Below, piece by piece: positions 53,671 through 64,000 of a stretch of DNA of 64,000 bases. Both the position numbers and the translations under genes were made by a program. The notes under the pieces were generated by a model. The model was not told the origin of the DNA and made no database searches. It saw nothing but the letters and a program-made list of their open reading frames with translations. Positions within the stretch are counted from its first letter, which is position 1. Every line of letters begins with the position of its first letter. The DNA comes from Elymus sibiricus (Eukaryota; Streptophyta; Magnoliopsida; Poales; Poaceae): the NCBI GenBank assembly GCA_039707655.1, contig CM077671.1:365888720-365952719 (forward strand), in the 5' to 3' direction.

Positions 53671-54198
53671 CCCTTCTTCCATGTAGATCCTATGTGTGGC
53701 AATGGATGGACGTATTCCTTTTAGATATTCCCTAGAGTATCCAAAGGCTGTCTGATGCATCGTAAGTACAGTCATGAGCCTTTCCTCTTCCTCCTCTGAG
53801 AGCTTAGAACTGATAATAACTAGATAATTTTTAGACTTATCTAAAAACTCATACCTTAGTTTTTCAGGTAGTGGCTTAAGTTCGGGTGGTGGTAGTCCTT
53901 CATCTCCTATTCTTTCTGGTATTTAATAGCATTCATTGGCTCGAGCTTCCATTATATGAGCAGTGTTGAAATATTCATCAATCTTATCTTTTTCTATGTC
54001 TTCTGGAGCTACTTCGTGATCTACCAGGCTCCTCTCAAGATTATCTTCGGGCGTACCAAAGCTAAGATATAGTCTTTCCTTCCTTCTCTTTAAGCTCCTT
54101 ATAATATGGCTGATTCTTGAACTTGGAGAAGTGGAACCGCTCGGGTCAGCGACATTGCCGCTCTCCCCTGGGGGCGAACTCACCGGCGCTAGTACCAC
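53671..54198 (-). pseudogene. Gypsy polyprotein fragment (upstream of RT)
   Basis: Two minus-strand pieces are recognisable: 54198-53923 with RKERLYLSFGTPEDNLE and EYFNTAHIMEARANECY, and 53775-53671 with LTMHQTAFGYSREYLKGIRP and ATHRIYMEEG. In Triticeae Gypsy polyproteins these lie shortly before the reverse transcriptase core. Stops separate them and the RT core itself is absent; the coding match breaks at about 53670. Confidence 0.6.
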
Positions 54199-54475
54199 TA
54201 TTTGTACCGGATATTCTCCCTTATGTTACTCAGCGTCGGTACCTCCAGCGGTAATACCGCTCGAGGGGAGTGGGTACTGGGTTGGGCCCAGGCGGCGGCA
54301 GTACAGCTGCCAGTACCGCCTATTTTGCACGCGGTTAGGGCACTGCGGCACCCCCAGCGGTAGTACCTCTACTTCTAGCGGTAGTACCGCTGAGGCGGGA
54401 TTGGTTTGCTGTACTCCAGAGCCGCTCCAATGGCTCTGTACACTGGCCCCAGCGGTAGTACCGCCGTTGCGGGAA
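54130..54475. repeat. Degenerate palindromic repeats GCGGTAGTACCGC
   Basis: The core agcggtagtaccgc(t) or a near form occurs about eight times at irregular spacing (for example near 54250, 54355, 54378 and 54450). Each core is self-complementary. The region continues from the Gypsy fragment and is of a type seen beside Triticeae Gypsy genes. Confidence 0.6.
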
Positions 54476-54699
54476 AGTGTGCCCAACGACCAGTTTTTTT
54501 TGGAGCATCTATTTAATTTCCCCCTTCTTCTTCAAGAGGGCTAAGCTTCTACACTCTCTCTCTCCACCATTAACGCAAGTTTCAATCGACTAGATCTCTC
54601 ACTCCGACGAATGAATCGCCTTGATACTTTGTGGAGTTTTTGAGTAGACCTAGATCCCGCCGCCGCCGCATAAAAAGAAGTATCTCAGCGTGCGCTAGC

Positions 54700-56685
54700 G
54701 GCCGTGGGGACACGGGTGGCCGAGATCACATATCTGGTCACCCACCGCAAGTTATGGGTCGGCTCCTATCAGACGGAGAGGCAAGCGACCTACGCCTATG
54801 ATTGCGAGTCGAGACGCCTCCACGGCCCGTCGGCGCGCGTCAACTTCCTCGACGTCTACCCAGACACGTCGGATTTGGGGCCAATCGAACCCTCCTCCCC
54901 CGGGTGGCCACCACACGGAAAATTTGGGAGGAGTGCGAGCGTGGGAGCGATGGCGAGGCATACATGGAATCCCTTCGGCGGAAGTTCCCGCAACGTGTCG
55001 ACGAGGAGCATTGGGTGTTAATACGTCCCAAACGTATCTACTTTTCCAAATACTTTTACTATTGTTTTGCCTCTAATTTGCATGATTTGGATTAAACTAA
55101 CACGGACTAACGTTGTTTTTAGCAGAATTACACTTGGTGTCTTATTTTTGTGCAGAAATCAACTTTCCCGGAAAATTTCCAAAAATTTCACAGAAATTCC
55201 AATTCACCGGAAGACCCACGGAGCCAGGAGGGCACCTGGAGGGGGGCCACCAGGCAAGTGCCAGGCGCGGCCTGGCCCCACCCGCGCCTAGGGGTCGCCT
55301 AGTGGCGTGGGGCCACCCCGGGCTCTCCTTTGGTACTTATGCCCCTTCGTCCCCGAAACGGAGAACTCCCGAAGGATTTTTCCCAAATACGATAAGGAGC
55401 TCCACCGCCACCAAAAACCCTAGTTCGGGGAACAGAATTTCCTGTTCTGGCACCCTGCCGGGACGCAGATTCGGGGGGAGATCGTCGCCATCGCCGTCAC
55501 CAACGTCTCTCCATCAACCAATCATGATTCCCCCATCCATGTGTGAGTAATTCCATGTTGTAGACAGAGGGGACGGTAGGGATTGGATGAGATCGATCAT
55601 GTAATAGCTCGCCAGATTGTTAGGCTAGGATGCCTAGTATCCACTATTGTTGTTAATTATTGTTGTTGCAACTTGTTATGCTTAATGCTTGTCAGTAGGG
55701 CCCGAGTGCCATGATTTCAGATCTGAACACGTTATGTTTTCATGAATATAAATGTTGTTTTGGATCATACCTGCAAGTTGTATGCACCTATTATTGTCCG
55801 GAACCCAAGACCCCAAGGTGACAGGTTGGGATATCAGAAGGGAAGGGCTGTAGTTTGAGCATTACATGTATCCATTGAGTGTTAATGCTTTGATCCGGTA
55901 CTTGGTGATCAAGTACCTTAATTACCATTAGTTCCAAGTTGTCCCCGTAGAAACAGAATGGTTGGACAAAAGATGTTGTGCAAGTTCTTATAGCAAGCAC
56001 GCACGACTATTTTCGGGATATATGCCTTTGTTTATTAATGACTTGGATGCTCTCTTATTTATCTGTGTTGCCCTATGTTTAGTTTATTACATGATTTATC
56101 TCATTCATACAACACCCGTACATCCATCCCTATGCTTACGGTGTTTTTAGCCCTGCTGTTCACTTTGTTTACTTTTGCTGTCACTATTGTTGTTGTTACT
56201 TTGTTAATAGTGTTACTATCACGCAACTGTTGCCATCATATCACTGTTTCTACTAATAAATTATGTCAAGCAAGTTACTTTCCAGGTACAGTTGAATTGG
56301 CAACTCAATTGTTAAGGCTTATAAGTACTCTTTGGCTCCCCTTGTGTCGAATAAATAAATTGGGTTACACTTACACTTGAAGCCTGTTGCGATCCCCTAT
56401 ACTTGTGGGTCCTCAGGTGTTGGAGGAGTACCAGACGACACGTCAAGGAGTAGCCGGGCCGTCCGTTGTGGCGCCGGTGCGCATGAAGAGGAGCCGACAC
56501 CGCCCGTGAAGGAGTCGGACGGTGCAGGGCAGTCCGCGCTGGTCGTCGACCTCACCGGCAACGACAACGAGGAGGAGAACTCGGACTTCGCCGGCGGAGT
56601 GGACTGGAATGCGTTGATGGCCGAGACCGCTGCGAGCAGGGCCGTCGGCGACGAGGACAACGACGACGACTCACTCGATTTTTAG
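54700..56685 (+). pseudogene. AP2/ERF-like repeat-associated pseudogene, split by a solo LTR
   Basis: 54710-54860 reads THRKLWVGSYQTERQATYAY and DCESRRLHGPSARVNFLDVY, which fits the second half of an AP2/ERF DNA-binding domain (W-G-T/S-Y/F, A-Y-D, R-x-N-F). After a frame change comes EAYMESLRRKFPQRVDEEHW, which is cut at 55013. Beyond the solo LTR the sequence resumes at 56421 and ends in an acidic tail (ALVVDLTGNDNEEENSDFAG, then DDDSLDF and a stop at 56685), again after a frame change. Sequences of this kind are moderately repeated in Triticeae, so this is probably a transposon-carried AP2-like gene rather than a host regulator. It is inactive here. Confidence 0.55.
55019..56415 (+). repeat. 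Solo LTR of a Gypsy element
   Basis: 1,397 bp from TAATACGTCCCAAACG to TACTTGTGGGTCCTCA, flanked by the 5 bp direct repeat GGTGT (55014-55018 and 56416-56420). The start is a variant of the TGATACGTCTCCAACG type and the end matches LTR ends that usually precede a primer site, but no primer site or internal region follows. It arose most simply by recombination between the two LTRs of an element inserted in the AP2-like gene. Confidence 0.85.
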
Positions 56686-57236
56686 ATGAATACGTTGTAG
56701 TTTTCGTTAGTATTTAGTTTGTAGGTATTTCAATCATGTTTTTAGCCGTTTTATCAACTAGTTTAAGTTCATTTTGCATTCAAATTATTTTGAGGGATTA
56801 AATATGAGGGACCGGCTAGAAACTGTCCAAATTTAGTGGAGCAAATTTACTCCTCTAAACAATACAAAGGCGTTTGAGTAATCGGCTAGACATGTCCTTA
56901 TTTTTCTTTTTTAATCACTTGGGAGTTTACCAACTGAAGTGTACTCTTTAGGGAGCTAGTACATCGTGGAGACACCGATACACTTCTCTAGTAGACACCT
57001 TAAAAACGCGAGAACTTTACAATTCCGGCAACTATACGGGCCGTGCTTTATTTTGTGGCCATAGCAGACCCTTTATCCGTGGGTCGCCCCGTAAGGATTT
57101 TGAGGGCACACCAAATCGACCACATCGCCCTCTTTTTTAGCCAGTTGAAACCTTCGAGAAAGGTCACAACCCGTGACCTCCCCCTCCCCGCGAAATCCCC
57201 ACCTATTTCTCGCCGCCAGTGATCAAATTGCTCACC
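56686..57236. other. Unassigned sequence
   Basis: No gene is supported. The first 250 bp is AT-rich and may be the 3' untranslated part of the AP2-like pseudogene. gaccggctagaaactgtcc near 56812 and atcggctagacatgtcc near 56881 are similar phrases. GC content rises toward the frame at 57270. Confidence 0.35.
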
Positions 57237-57269
57237 TCCGGCCACGGATCCTGCACTGCACGAGCACCA

Positions 57270-57774
57270 TGAATCCGCTCGGACAAGAGCTGGCGGAGGA
57301 GCGTCGCGACTGCGTCAACGCCGACGCGGCGAGGAAGCGGAGCGCGCACCGGTGGATGAACAAGGGCCTGACGCCGCCCCCGTCACTCCTCCACCGCGAG
57401 GTCGAGGAGTTTGACCTCCGCCACGCGCGCCGCCACGAGGCGGCGAGCTCCTCCAGCGCGCGCATGCCGCCGCCGCCGAAGTGGGAGGACGGCGAGTTTG
57501 AGGAGTACGACCCGACGCTCTTCGCCGGCGCCATTGGGCCGAGGACTTCGTCCCCGAGGAAGCCATGGACACCGTCATCGCCATGTTGATGGCGCGCAGC
57601 GGGCGGGAGCAGGAAGAAGAGCGGAAGTGTCGCCGCCTCGCCATCGAGCTTGACGACCTCCTGTTAGAACTGGGCCTAGAAGACGAGCGCGCTCCGGGAG
57701 AAGAAGGCCAAGTGGGAGCGCGAGAAGTAGAAGCAGAGGGCCTCTTCATCGACCTCGTCTCCGACAAGGAGTGA
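57270..57774 (+). pseudogene. Repeat-associated ORF, frameshifted
   Basis: The frame starts MNPLGQELAEERRDCVNADA and continues with RKRSAHRWMNKGL, PPKWEDGEFEEYDPTLFAG, then after a one-base frame change near 57535 with EEAMDTVIAMLMARSGREQE and a charged C-terminus. Strong GC bias, Glu/Arg richness and position next to the AP2-like pseudogene suggest a transposon-borne protein. I do not recognise a domain. Confidence 0.4.
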
Positions 57775-59220
57775 GATCCGACGCTCCGACGATGCCGCCG
57801 CACCCTAGGGCTCCGGTGAGCCGATTTTGGACTTGTTTAGGGTTTAGGGCGGCGCCATATTACATTTTGCTACTTAATTATCGAAATGACGTATGTGACT
57901 GGCTGATCCGAGATGAACTCGCCGTAGTAGTTTGTCGGTTTATCTCCCGCGGATGTTAAATTTTTAATTTCCAGTACAATTTAAGGATTTTGTTCTGCGT
58001 GGAGAAAAACGAACTTTAAAATTGGTTTTCAGTGGCATTTATCCGCAGTTTACAGGTTACTCTTTTAAGATGTCCGCCTTATTTGAAGACATTAATTTGT
58101 TGATTGATTGATGCCTACTACTTGTTTGGCAGCAGTAGTTTTCTTTCCCGCAATTTGGTGGTACTGGAAATTCCCTCGGGTCGAGATCGATATCTTTACT
58201 CCCGAATGTCAGATATGAAACGGACCGGTCAGGAGGATGCGACAGAGAGAGCAAAATCTTAAGTACTGGTGCCATGCACATGCTTGACCCTTGGAATTAC
58301 AGAAACACACACACAACGACCTTGGGATTGCAATACATTTAGACATGGTACGAGTATGTGAACCGGGCTCGAGAGACAGGGCAAAGCTTTAACTTGGATT
58401 TAGCGACCACGATGGTTCACCTAATGGAACGTTACGGATGGGATTATAGGGGACGGCAAAGCCGTGGCGAAGCATTGACTATTGCGTAACCTGCATCAAA
58501 AGAAGGTGTGTATTGCTTCCCATTTGTTTCCAAAAAAAAAAAAAAAACTCAACTACGTGCATGACACGCAATTATTGCTCCGTGATGAATTAGGCGGGGT
58601 TGGTCTGTCTGGTTGGTTGGTTGGTTCTAGTGTTGAATTGCTGCGACGACTCTGCGTAGGGACGCGTTTCGCCTACTCGTCGCAGCACTCCACCTGGGAA
58701 TGGAAACATACGGGGCGCGTTTCGCCTTCGCGTTCTCTGTTTGAGCAGTGGGAGATGATATATATCTCAGCGTCTGATTTCGTCTCTGTTTGGAAAGAGC
58801 AGAGCGATGTTTATCTGCTTTCCCCGGCTCACTACATTGCCACGGAATGAATGCAGAGGCTGACGGTTTCAACCTCCATTCCGAAGAAATAAGAAAAATA
58901 ATTTTGGCACGGAATGAAGAAAGAACTGCGCACATTGCCACATTGGCACGGAAGTAGCCCCCCTCTCTTGTTTAGTAGTTGTGCATTGTGTTGTACCACT
59001 GTCTAGCTATCTCGATATTGCCCATGGTAGTGCCGTATCTGCGTCTTGTCTTCTCGGTTTGGGAAGAGCAGGTTGATGTTTCACATTAGCTCTCTTCTAT
59101 GTTTGGTTCGGAGCAGGATGAAGAAGGGACGCTGGGACGGCACACATATATCGTCACATGCGCATGGAAGTAGCACATACGATCGAGAAGTCCTTTCGGA
59201 ATTTGGACGCACCAACAAGC
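57775..59220. other. Unassigned sequence
   Basis: No gene is supported. Notable: a 14-17 base A-run near 58532, a ggtt tetranucleotide run at 58612-58626, and two loosely similar blocks (58770-58810 and 59045-59085) containing 'tttgg.aagagcag' and 'gatgttt'. The open frame at 58482-58850 has no recognisable domain. Confidence 0.35.
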
Positions 59221-59231
59221 CCGATCCACCG

Positions 59232-59640
59232 GGGTGAGTATCCAGTGATACCAACTCTTCCATGCTCCCATGCTCTCATTTTACAAAGATCAACTTTAAA
59301 TGTTTCAAAGGTTCTAGGAAAAAAGTGTGAATTTTTCCACGTAATGTGTCTTTTTCTAATTTCAGATCAAAATTCAAAAGGTACATTGCGGAACAAAAAA
59401 GATAAATCTGTATGTGAATAGTGCACTTTTGCTTTTTTGTGACATAATTCACACTAGATTTGTCTTTTTTGTTTCTCAATGTGTATCTTGATTATGGATC
59501 TAATATTTTGATATTATACACATTCCGTATGAACATTCATACTTTTTCTTAGAATTTTTAAAAAATATCTAAAGTTGATTTTTTTTAAACGGGAGCATGG
59601 CAGCATAGAAGAGGTTGGTATCACTAGATAGACATTTTCC
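59232..59640. mobile_element. MITE, possibly Mutator-like
   Basis: A 409 bp AT-rich insert has diverged terminal inverted repeats. The left end has agtgataccaact..tccatgctcccatgctc; the right end reads on the other strand agtgataccaacctcttc and tgccatgctcccg. The 11 bp direct repeat ccgatccaccg flanks it (59221-59231 and 59641-59651). A target duplication of 9-11 bp is typical of Mutator-like elements. There is no coding capacity. Confidence 0.65.
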
Positions 59641-59825
59641 CCGATCCACCGCATGCATGTTTGTTTGTCCTCGCCAGCGCCACTTGTCCATCGTTAGCCC
59701 ATCCACCCTTTTTTGTCGTCGGCGGTACTTTTTTTCTTGCAGCCACTAGGAACCCAATTTACGTCGGATTGAGTCGAAAACTCATCCGACAAACCCAGGC
59801 CGAATCCAGTGCGCTAGGGGCCGAT

Positions 59826-61602
59826 TGTGAAGGAAATATGCCCTAGAGGCAATAATAAAGTTGTTATTTTATATTTCCTTATTCATGATAAAGGTTTATT
59901 ATTCATGCTAGAATTGTATTAATCGGAAACCTAAATACATGTGTGAATATATAAATGAATACCGTGTCCCTAGTAAGCCTCTACTAGACTAGCTCGTTGA
60001 TCAAAGATGGTTAAGGTTTCCTAACCATAGACATGTGTTGTCATTTGATAACGGGATCACATCATTAGGAGAATGATGTGATGGACAAGACCCACCCGTT
60101 AGCTTAGCATAATGATCGTTCAGTTTATTGCTATTGCTTTCTTCATGTCAAATACTTATTCCTTCGACTATGAGATTATGCAACTCCCGGATACCGAAGG
60201 AATACCTTGTGTGCTATCAAACGTCACAACGTAACTGGGTGATTATAAAGATGCTCTACAGGTATCTCCGAAGGTGTTTGTTGAGTTGGCATAGATCGAG
60301 ATTAGGATTTGTCACTCCGAGTATCAGAGAGGTATCTCTGGGCCCTCTCGGTAATACACATCATAAGCTTGCAAGCAAATGACTAAGGAATTAGTTACGA
60401 GGTAATGTATTACGGAACGAGTAAAGAGACTTGCCGGTAACGAGATTGAACTAGGTATAGAGATACCGACGATCGAATCTCGGGCAAGTAACATACCGAT
60501 GGACAAAGGGAATTACGTATGTTGTCATAATGGTTCGACCGATAAAGATCTTCGTAGAATATGTAGGAGCCAATATGGGCATCCAGGTTCCGCTATTGGT
60601 TATTGACCGAAGAGGTGTCTCGGTCATGTCTACATAGTTCTCGAACCCGTAGGGTCCGCACGCTTAACGTTCGATGTCGATTTGGTATTATATGAGTTAT
60701 GTGGTTTGGTGACCGAATGTTGTTCGGACTCCCGGATGTGATCACGGACATGACGAGGAGCTTCGGAATGGTCCGGAGGTAAAGATTGATATATAGGACG
60801 ATGCTATTTGGTCTCCGGAATGGTTTCGGAATGCACCGAAAAGTTATCGAAATACCGGAAGGGGTTCCGGAGGCACCGGGAGTGTATTGGGCCTTGTTGG
60901 GCCATGTAAAGGGGAACACACCAGCCCACATGGGCTGGTGCGCCCCCCTTGAGGCTGCCGCACCTAATACATGGTAAAGGGGGGGCGCCACCCCCTCTTA
61001 CCATATCCCGGAGAAGGGAGGAAGGAAAGAAGGGGGCGCCTCCCCCCTTTCCTTCCCCCTTGTGCCATTATTTGGCAGGGGGGCGCACCAAAGGGAGGAG
61101 CCCTAGGGCTGCCGCCACACCTATTGGGGCGCCCTAGGGTCTTCCTCCTCCCCTCCCACACCTATATATATGTGGGGAGGGGTGCCACACAATACACAGC
61201 TTATTCCACGCCGTGTGTCGGCACCCCTCCGCCTCTAGTTTACTCCTCCACTCTAGATCTTCGCAGTGCTTAGGCGAAGCCCTGCGGGATTGCTTCACCA
61301 CCACCGTCACCACGCCGTTGTGCTGCCGGAACTCATCACCACCTCGCTACGCTTGCTGGATCAAGACGGCGAGGACGACACCGAGCTGAACGTGTGCAGA
61401 ACGCGGAGGTGCCGTGCGTTCGGTACTTGATCGGGCGGATCGCGAAGGTGTATGACTACATCAACCGCGTTGTTAAACGCTTCCGCTTACGGTCTACGAG
61501 AGTACGTAGACAGACTCTCCCCCTCGTTGCTATGCATCTCCATGGATAGATCATTGCGTGTGCGTAGAATTTTTTTTGTTTTCCATGCAACGTTTCCCAA
61601 CA
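59826..61602 (+). repeat. 5' LTR, Angela/BARE type
   Basis: The LTR is 1,777 bp, starting TGTGAAGG and ending CGTTTCCCAACA. A TATA box (cctatatatatg) lies at 61161-61172, about 440 bp before the LTR end. A GC-rich inverted region at 60900-61130, with many gggcgcc motifs, lies just upstream of it. Confidence 0.92.
61162..61172 (+). promoter_or_regulatory. Copia LTR TATA box
   Basis: ctatatatatg precedes the likely transcript start by about 30 bases (near acacaatacacag). Its position in the last quarter of the LTR agrees with BARE-type promoters. Confidence 0.6.
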
Positions 61603-61603
61603 G

Positions 61604-61620
61604 TGGTATCAGAGCCAGGT
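61604..61620 (+). other. Primer binding site (tRNA-iMet)
   Basis: tggtatcagagccaggt starts one base after the LTR end. This is the standard Copia primer site. Confidence 0.93.
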
Positions 61621-62798
61621 CTATGCGTAGATGATATGCACGAGTAGAACACAAAGAAGTTGTGGGCGGTGATGTTTATATTGCTTACCACCAACGTCTT
61701 ATTTTGATTCAGCGGCATTGTGGGATGAAGCGGCCCGGACCAACCTTACATGTCCACGTACATGAGACCGGTTCCACCGACTGACATGCAACTAGTTTTG
61801 CATAAAGGTGGCTGGCGGGTGTCTGTTTCTCCTACTTTAGTTGAATCGAATTTGACTGCGGCCGGTCCTTGAAGAACGTTAAAACAGCAAACTTGATAAT
61901 TCACCATTGTGGTTTTTTCCGTAGGTAAGAATGGTTCTTGCTAGAAACCCGTAGCAGCCACGTAAAACTTGCAACAACAAAGTAGAGAACGTCTAACTTG
62001 TTTTTGCAGGGTATGTTGTGATGTGATATGGTCAAGACATGATGAGATATACGTTATTGTATGAGATGATCATGTTTTGTAAGTTATCGGCAACCGGCAG
62101 GAGCCTTATGGTTGTCTCTTTATTGTATGAAATGCAAACGCCATGTAATTGCTTTACTTTATCACTATGCGTTAGCGATAGTTGTAGAAGCAATAGTTGG
62201 CGAGACGACCGCGACGCAACGATGGAGATCAAGGTGTCGAGCCGGTGACGATGGAGATCATGACGATGCTTTAGAGATGGAGATCAAAAGCACAAGATGA
62301 TGGCCATATCATGTCACATATTTTGATTGCATGTGATGTTTATCTTTTATCTTTTATGCATCTTATTTTGCTTAGTACGGCGGTAGCATTATAAGATGAT
62401 CCCTTCACTAAATTTCAAGGAAAAAATGTTCTCCCCGAGTATGCACCGTTGCTAAAGTTCATCGTTTCGAAGCACCTCGTGATGATCGGGTGTGATAGAC
62501 TCTACGTTCACATACAACGGGTGTAAGCCAGATTTACACATGCAGAATACTTGGGTTAAACTTGATGAGCCTAGCATGTACAGACATGGTCTCGGAACAC
62601 TGGAGACCGAAAGGTCGAACATGAGTCATATAGTAGATATGATCAACATGAAGATGTTCACCATTGATGACTACCCCATCTCACGTGATGATCGGACATG
62701 GGTTAGTTGATTTGGATCATGTATCACTTAGACAACTTGAGGGATGTTGATTTAAGTGGGAGTTCATTAGTAATTTGATTAATTGAAGTTAATTTATC

Positions 62799-63897
62799 AT
62801 GAACTTAGTCCTGATAGTATTTGCATATCTATGTTGTAGATCAATAGCTCGCGATATAGCTCCCTTATTTTTTGATATGTTCCTAGAGAAAAATAAGTTG
62901 AAAGATGATAGTAGCAATGATGCCGACTGGGTCCGTGATCTGAGGATTATCCTCATTGCTGCACAGAAGAATTATGTCCTTGATGCACCGCTAGGTGACA
63001 GACCTATTGCAGGAGCAGATTCAGACGTTATGAACGTTTGACAAGCTCGGTATGATGACTACTTAATAGTTTAGTGCGCCATGCTTTACGGCTTAGAACC
63101 GGGACTTCAAAAACGTTTTGAACGCCACAGAGCATATGAGATGTTTCAAGAGCTGAAATTGGTATTTCAGACTCATGCCCGTGTTAAGAGGTATGAGACC
63201 TCTGACAAGTACTTTGCCTACAAGATGGAGGAGAATAGCTCAGCTAGTGAGCATGTGCTCAGAATGTCTGGGTACTACAATCACTTGAATCAAGTGGGAG
63301 TTAATCTTCCAGATAAGATAGTGATTGACAGAGTTCTCTAGTCACTATCACCAAGCTACTAGAACTTTGTGATGAACTATAATGTGCAAGGGATGACGAA
63401 AGCAATTCCCGAGCTCTTCGCAATGCTTAAGGCCGCGGAGGTAGAAATCAAGAAGGAGCATCAAGTGTTGATGGTTAACAAGACCACTAGTTTCAAGCAA
63501 AAGGGCAAAGGGAAAGAAAGGGAACTTCAAGAAGAATGACAAGCAAGTTGCCACTCCCGTGAAGAAGCCCAAAGCTGGACCCAAGCCTGAAACTGAGTGC
63601 TTCTACTGCAAAGGAAATGGTCACTGGAAGCGGAACTGCCCCAAACATTTGGCGGATAAGAAGGATGGCAAAGTGAACAAAGGTATATTTGATATACAGG
63701 TTATTGATGTGTACCTTGCTAGTGTTCGTAGTAGCCCCTGGGTATTTGATACCGGTTCAATTGCTAAGATTAGTAACTCGAAACAGGAGTTGCAGAATAA
63801 GCAGAGACTAGTTAAGGGCGAGGTGACGATGAGTGTTGGAATTGATTCCAAGGTTGATACGATCAACATCGCACACTCACTCTACCTTCGGTATTAG
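62799..63897 (+). pseudogene. Copia gag and protease start, decayed
   Basis: The reading frame is recognisable from EKNKLKDDSSNDADWVRDLR (about 62889) through MLYGLEPGLQKRFERHRAYE and MEENSSASEHVLRMSGYYNH to the zinc knuckle CFYCKGNGHWKRNC (63598-63639, CX2CX4HX4C). The aspartic protease motif WVFDTGS follows near 63740. Stops occur at 63039-63041 (TGA), at 63339-63341 (TAG), and one frame change lies near 63515, just before the Lys-rich stretch. Gag would form the cytoplasmic capsid that packages the element RNA; protease cleaves the polyprotein. The leader 61621-62798 is noncoding. Confidence 0.85.
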
Positions 63898-64000
63898 TGT
63901 TGAACCTAAATAAATGTTATTTGGTGTTTGCGTTGAGCATGAATATGATTAGATCATGTTTATTGCAATACGGTTATTCATTTAAGTCAGAGAATAATTG

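Larger units (their letters stand above)
59826..64000 (+). mobile_element. Angela/BARE1-type Copia retrotransposon, 5' part
   Basis: A 5' LTR (59826-61602), a methionine-initiator primer site (61604-61620), an untranslated leader and a decayed gag and protease region are present; the element continues past the window. The LTR start (tgaaggaaatatgccctaga) is the well-known opening of the Angela/BARE family, one of the most abundant in wheat and barley. Gag carries several stops, so this copy is not autonomous. Confidence 0.93.

Noticed and set aside
58482..58850. 122-codon open frame
   Set aside because: No domain, a poly-lysine stretch coded by an A-run, and no promoter or splice context.

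Overview
The window is a transposon-dominated stretch of a Triticeae grass nuclear genome (wheat, Aegilops, rye or barley type). This rests on established knowledge of the repeats present: CACTA elements with CACTAG termini and TTTAGTCCCGGTT subterminal hairpins, a BARE1/Angela-type Copia LTR with a methionine-initiator primer site, Gypsy LTRs opening TGATACGTCTCC (read here on the minus strand), and wall-associated kinase (WAK) genes with the grass exon pattern. No bacterial or organellar genes, rRNAs, tRNAs or CRISPR arrays are visible.

Layout. 1-3669: 5' part of a Gypsy element on the minus strand, inserted in a second retrotransposon with a 4.4 kb LTR (3670-10811), itself inserted in a CACTA element (CACTA-1, minus strand, 10812-22783). 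CACTA-1 carries a Tnp2 transposase with one frameshift, is also interrupted by a complete 6.9 kb non-autonomous Gypsy relative (14681-21555, TSD GAGGG), and ends in a duplicated 5' terminus. 22784-24300: about 1.5 kb of low-copy-looking DNA with one possible exon of an unknown small membrane protein. 24301-46576: CACTA-2 on the plus strand, split inside its Tnp2 exon by a complete 13 kb CACTA-3 (25720-38789, minus strand, TSD CAA). CACTA-3 has the only uninterrupted Tnp2 (about 1,100 codons). Both CACTA-2 and CACTA-3 carry a second multi-exon gene that joins an En/Spm-type Transposase_24-like region to a C-terminal Ulp1-like cysteine protease.

46577-50926: two tandem WAK genes on the minus strand. 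The nearer one is broken by a frameshift, a nonsense codon and loss of its 3' end at the CACTA-2 boundary; the farther one has only its first exon. A non-LTR RNase H fragment lies between them. 50927-59825: old debris, including a 5'-truncated LINE tail with TSD, a Gypsy pol fragment, an AP2-like pseudogene split by a solo LTR (TSD GGTGT), and a likely MITE. 59826-64000: the 5' LTR, primer site and decayed gag-protease region of an Angela/BARE-type Copia element that runs off the window.

Together the CACTA genes form a transposition module: Tnp2 is the catalytic transposase, the subterminal hairpins are the likely transposase-binding ends, and the second gene is the probable DNA-binding partner. 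CACTA-3 could supply Tnp2; CACTA-1 and CACTA-2 look dependent on others. Exon boundaries are inferred from GT/AG signals, frame continuity and comparison among the copies in the window.
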